From: Agarivorans litoreus
GTDB taxonomy: Bacteria; Pseudomonadota; Gammaproteobacteria; Enterobacterales; Celerinatantimonadaceae
Direction: 5' to 3'
Length of the DNA: 64,000 bases
Assembly (NCBI RefSeq): GCF_019649015.1
Contig: NZ_BLPI01000001.1
Coordinates: 3,839,001 to 3,903,000, forward strand
The notes under the pieces are model-generated. The model did not search any database. It had not been told where the DNA came from and saw only the letters and a program-made list of their open reading frames with translations. Numbering within the stretch: the stretch's first letter is position 1; each line of letters begins with the position of its first letter. Positions 62,721-64,000 of the stretch are shown here, piece after piece. The position numbers and the translations under genes were made by a program.

Positions 62721-63139
62721 TGAGCTTTTTTAATGTTTTTGATATTACAGCGTCGGCGATGAAGGCGCAGTCGGTACGATTGAATACTACCGCCAGTAAC
62801 CTTGCAAACGCCGACAGTATTAGTTCAAGTATCGACCAAACGTATCGAGCAAGAAAGCCAGTGTTTGAAGCTGAGTTGAATAAAGCGTCTCAAGCCCAGG
62901 TTGAATCAGCAAAAGTTAAAGTAGCGGGTATTGTTGAGTCAGATGCTCCGTTACGTAAAGAGTATTACCCGGAACACCCGATGGCCAATGAAGAGGGATA
63001 TATTTTCAAGCCAAACGTTAATGTTATTGAGGAAATGGCAGACATGATGAGTGCTTCGCGTTCTTATCAAGCTAATGTTCAAGTAACAGAAGCTGCTAAG
63101 CAAATGCTTAATAGCACGCTTAATCTGGGTAAAAGTTAA
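62720..63139 (+). CDS. flgC: Flagellar proximal rod protein FlgC
   Basis: A 139-residue rod protein. It has the N-terminal Phe-Asp-Ile-Thr-Ala-Ser-Ala-Met-Lys-Ala-Gln and Leu-Asn-Thr-Thr-Ala-Ser-Asn-Leu-Ala-Asn. Asn-Val-Asn-Val-Ile-Glu-Glu-Met-Ala-Asp-Met and the terminal Ser-Tyr-Gln-Ala-Asn-Val helix follow, all standard for FlgC. The start codon shares one base with the flgB stop. Confidence 0.95.
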   Translation: MSFFNVFDITASAMKAQSVRLNTTASNLANADSISSSIDQTYRARKPVFEAELNKASQAQVESAKVKVAGIVESDAPLRKEYYPEHPMANEEGYIFKPNVNVIEEMADMMSASRSYQANVQVTEAAKQMLNSTLNLGKS

Positions 63140-63149
63140 GGAGTAGCCA

Positions 63150-63821
63150 GTGTCTACTATTGATCCGTTACAAAGTAATTATTGGCAGCCAGAATCGGTT
63201 GTTCCAGAAAGTAATAACAACCAGTCGCTAGGGCAAGAGGATTTCTTCTCACTGCTTACTACGCAGCTGCAGTATCAAGACCCTAGTAAGCCGGTTGATA
63301 ATGCTGAGATGATTGCCCAAATGGCAAGCTTTCAAACTTCTGAGGGTATTGCGGAGCTTGGCACCAAGTTTGACACAATGAACTCGATTATGAATTCATC
63401 GGCTGCTTTGCAAGCGTCAACATTAGTCGGTCAAAAAGTATTAGTGCCGCTAGATTACGGGCATAACGGTGGCACTGGTTTTGACGGTGTAGCAGTAACT
63501 GGCGCAGCCACCACCAATGTAAAAGTTTCGGTCGAAAATGCGGCGGGCGAAGTTGTTAAAGTGATCGACTTAGGTGAGGGAAGCGGCAACATGCCATTCT
63601 CTTGGGATGGTACCGATTCTAACGGGAATCCGATGCCAGAAGGTAAGTACAACATTAAAGTTAATGGTGTTCAGGGCGGTAAAGAGATCAGTTTACCCAC
63701 CGCAACATACGCAAGCGTAGGTAGCGTGAGCTTAGCGGGTGGTACATCTGGCGTAGTCGTCAATTTAGAAGGCTTGGGTGGCATTGCAATGAGCGATGTT
63801 CTTGAAGTAGCCAAGGCCTAA
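63150..63821 (+). CDS. flgD: Flagellar hook-capping protein FlgD
   Basis: A 223-residue scaffold that caps the growing hook. It has the conserved N-terminal Phe-Leu/Phe-x-Leu-Leu-Thr-Thr-Gln-Leu-Gln-Tyr-Gln-Asp-Pro and Asn-Ala-Glu-Met-Ile-Ala-Gln-Met-Ala. The FLG/Ig-like core has Phe-Ser-Trp-Asp-Gly-Thr-Asp-Ser-Asn-Gly. The start is a GTG 10 bp after flgC, preceded by aaggag. It is followed 32 bp later by flgE. Confidence 0.95.
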   Translation: MSTIDPLQSNYWQPESVVPESNNNQSLGQEDFFSLLTTQLQYQDPSKPVDNAEMIAQMASFQTSEGIAELGTKFDTMNSIMNSSAALQASTLVGQKVLVPLDYGHNGGTGFDGVAVTGAATTNVKVSVENAAGEVVKVIDLGEGSGNMPFSWDGTDSNGNPMPEGKYNIKVNGVQGGKEISLPTATYASVGSVSLAGGTSGVVVNLEGLGGIAMSDVLEVAKA

Positions 63822-63853
63822 CAAAGAATAGTAAAACGATAGGAGATTGAGAG

Positions 63854-64000
63854 ATGTCATTTAATATCGCTCTAAGCGGCATCAATGCCTCGCAAAAGGA
63901 TCTTGACGTAACGGCGAACAATATTGCTAACGTCAACACCATTGGTTTTAAAGAGTCACGTGCTGAGTTTGCCGATGTGTATGCAACATCGATTTTCTCA
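63854..64000 (+). CDS. flgE: Flagellar hook protein FlgE (partial, cut by the window end)
   Basis: The first 49 codons of flgE. The start Met-Ser-Phe-Asn-Ile-Ala-Leu-Ser-Gly-Ile-Asn-Ala and the Asp-Val-Thr-Ala-Asn-Asn-Ile-Ala-Asn-Val-Asn-Thr-Ile-Gly-Phe-Lys block are the standard hook/rod N-terminal motif. The aggagattga ribosome site precedes it. The rest of the gene and the remaining flg genes lie beyond the window. Confidence 0.92.
   Translation, partial: MSFNIALSGINASQKDLDVTANNIANVNTIGFKESRAEFADVYATSIFS

Noticed and set aside
1-64000. CRISPR arrays, prophage, toxin-antitoxin or restriction-modification systems
   Set aside because: No regularly spaced repeats and no related proteins were seen in either strand of the window.

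Overview
The window looks like a chromosome segment from a marine gammaproteobacterium of the Alteromonadales/Vibrionales type (Agarivorans- or Shewanella-like). The evidence is a sodium-type flagellar gene set with flgT/flgO/flgP, sigma-54 and sigma-28 flagellar promoters, an octaheme tetrathionate-reductase-family cytochrome as known from Shewanella, and surface-polysaccharide genes arranged like the wbf/otn region of Vibrio. The genus is an inference. No phage genes, CRISPR arrays or rRNA genes were seen.

Region 1 (about 1-25.7 kb, + strand) is a large Wzx/Wzy-type surface polysaccharide locus. In order it holds a long multi-SLBB export protein (WbfF/OtnA-like), a Wzz co-polymerase, a WecA-like initiating phosphotransferase, a GDP-mannose/GDP-fucose block (Nudix hydrolase, manC, manB, gmd, fcl), and an A+T-rich core. 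The core has a flippase, a radical SAM-pyruvyltransferase fusion, four glycosyltransferases, a polymerase and an acyltransferase. The rmlBACD dTDP-rhamnose genes, a fifth glycosyltransferase and ugd follow, and a strong terminator closes the locus. Facing it on the - strand (25.9-29.6 kb) is a yjbFGH/gfcBCD-like export module. The two are separated by a 198-bp extended palindrome.

Region 2 (29.7-42.9 kb) holds ppiC, a frameshifted glycine-zipper lipoprotein gene, and a second, very compact polysaccharide locus on the + strand. That locus has a MurJ-like flippase, four GT4 glycosyltransferases, a ligase/polymerase, and a complete PglC-PglD-PglE-PglF set for making and loading an N,N'-diacetylbacillosamine-type sugar. 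A small P-loop protein and a terminator end it.

Region 3 (42.9-53.7 kb) holds a convergent acyl-CoA synthetase, a galE-galT-galK operon with paired LacI/GalR-type operator-like sites, and a - strand respiratory/sulfur cluster: octaheme cytochrome c, membrane cytochrome b, a small periplasmic protein and a triple-rhodanese protein. A tRNA-Arg(CCT) gene follows.

Region 4 (53.7-64 kb) is the start of the flagellar cluster: flgT (-), flgO-flgP-second flgO-like (+), flgA-flgM-flgN (-), cheV-cheR (+) and flgB-C-D-E (+, cut by the window end). An IS4-family element with a 12-bp target duplication sits inside what was a terminator hairpin after the flgO/flgP genes, and a 262-bp MITE-like element lies just beyond it. 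Sequence-level promoters support the usual hierarchy: sigma-54-type sites before flgO and flgB (and weaker ones before flgT and flgA) and a nearly perfect sigma-28 site before flgM.
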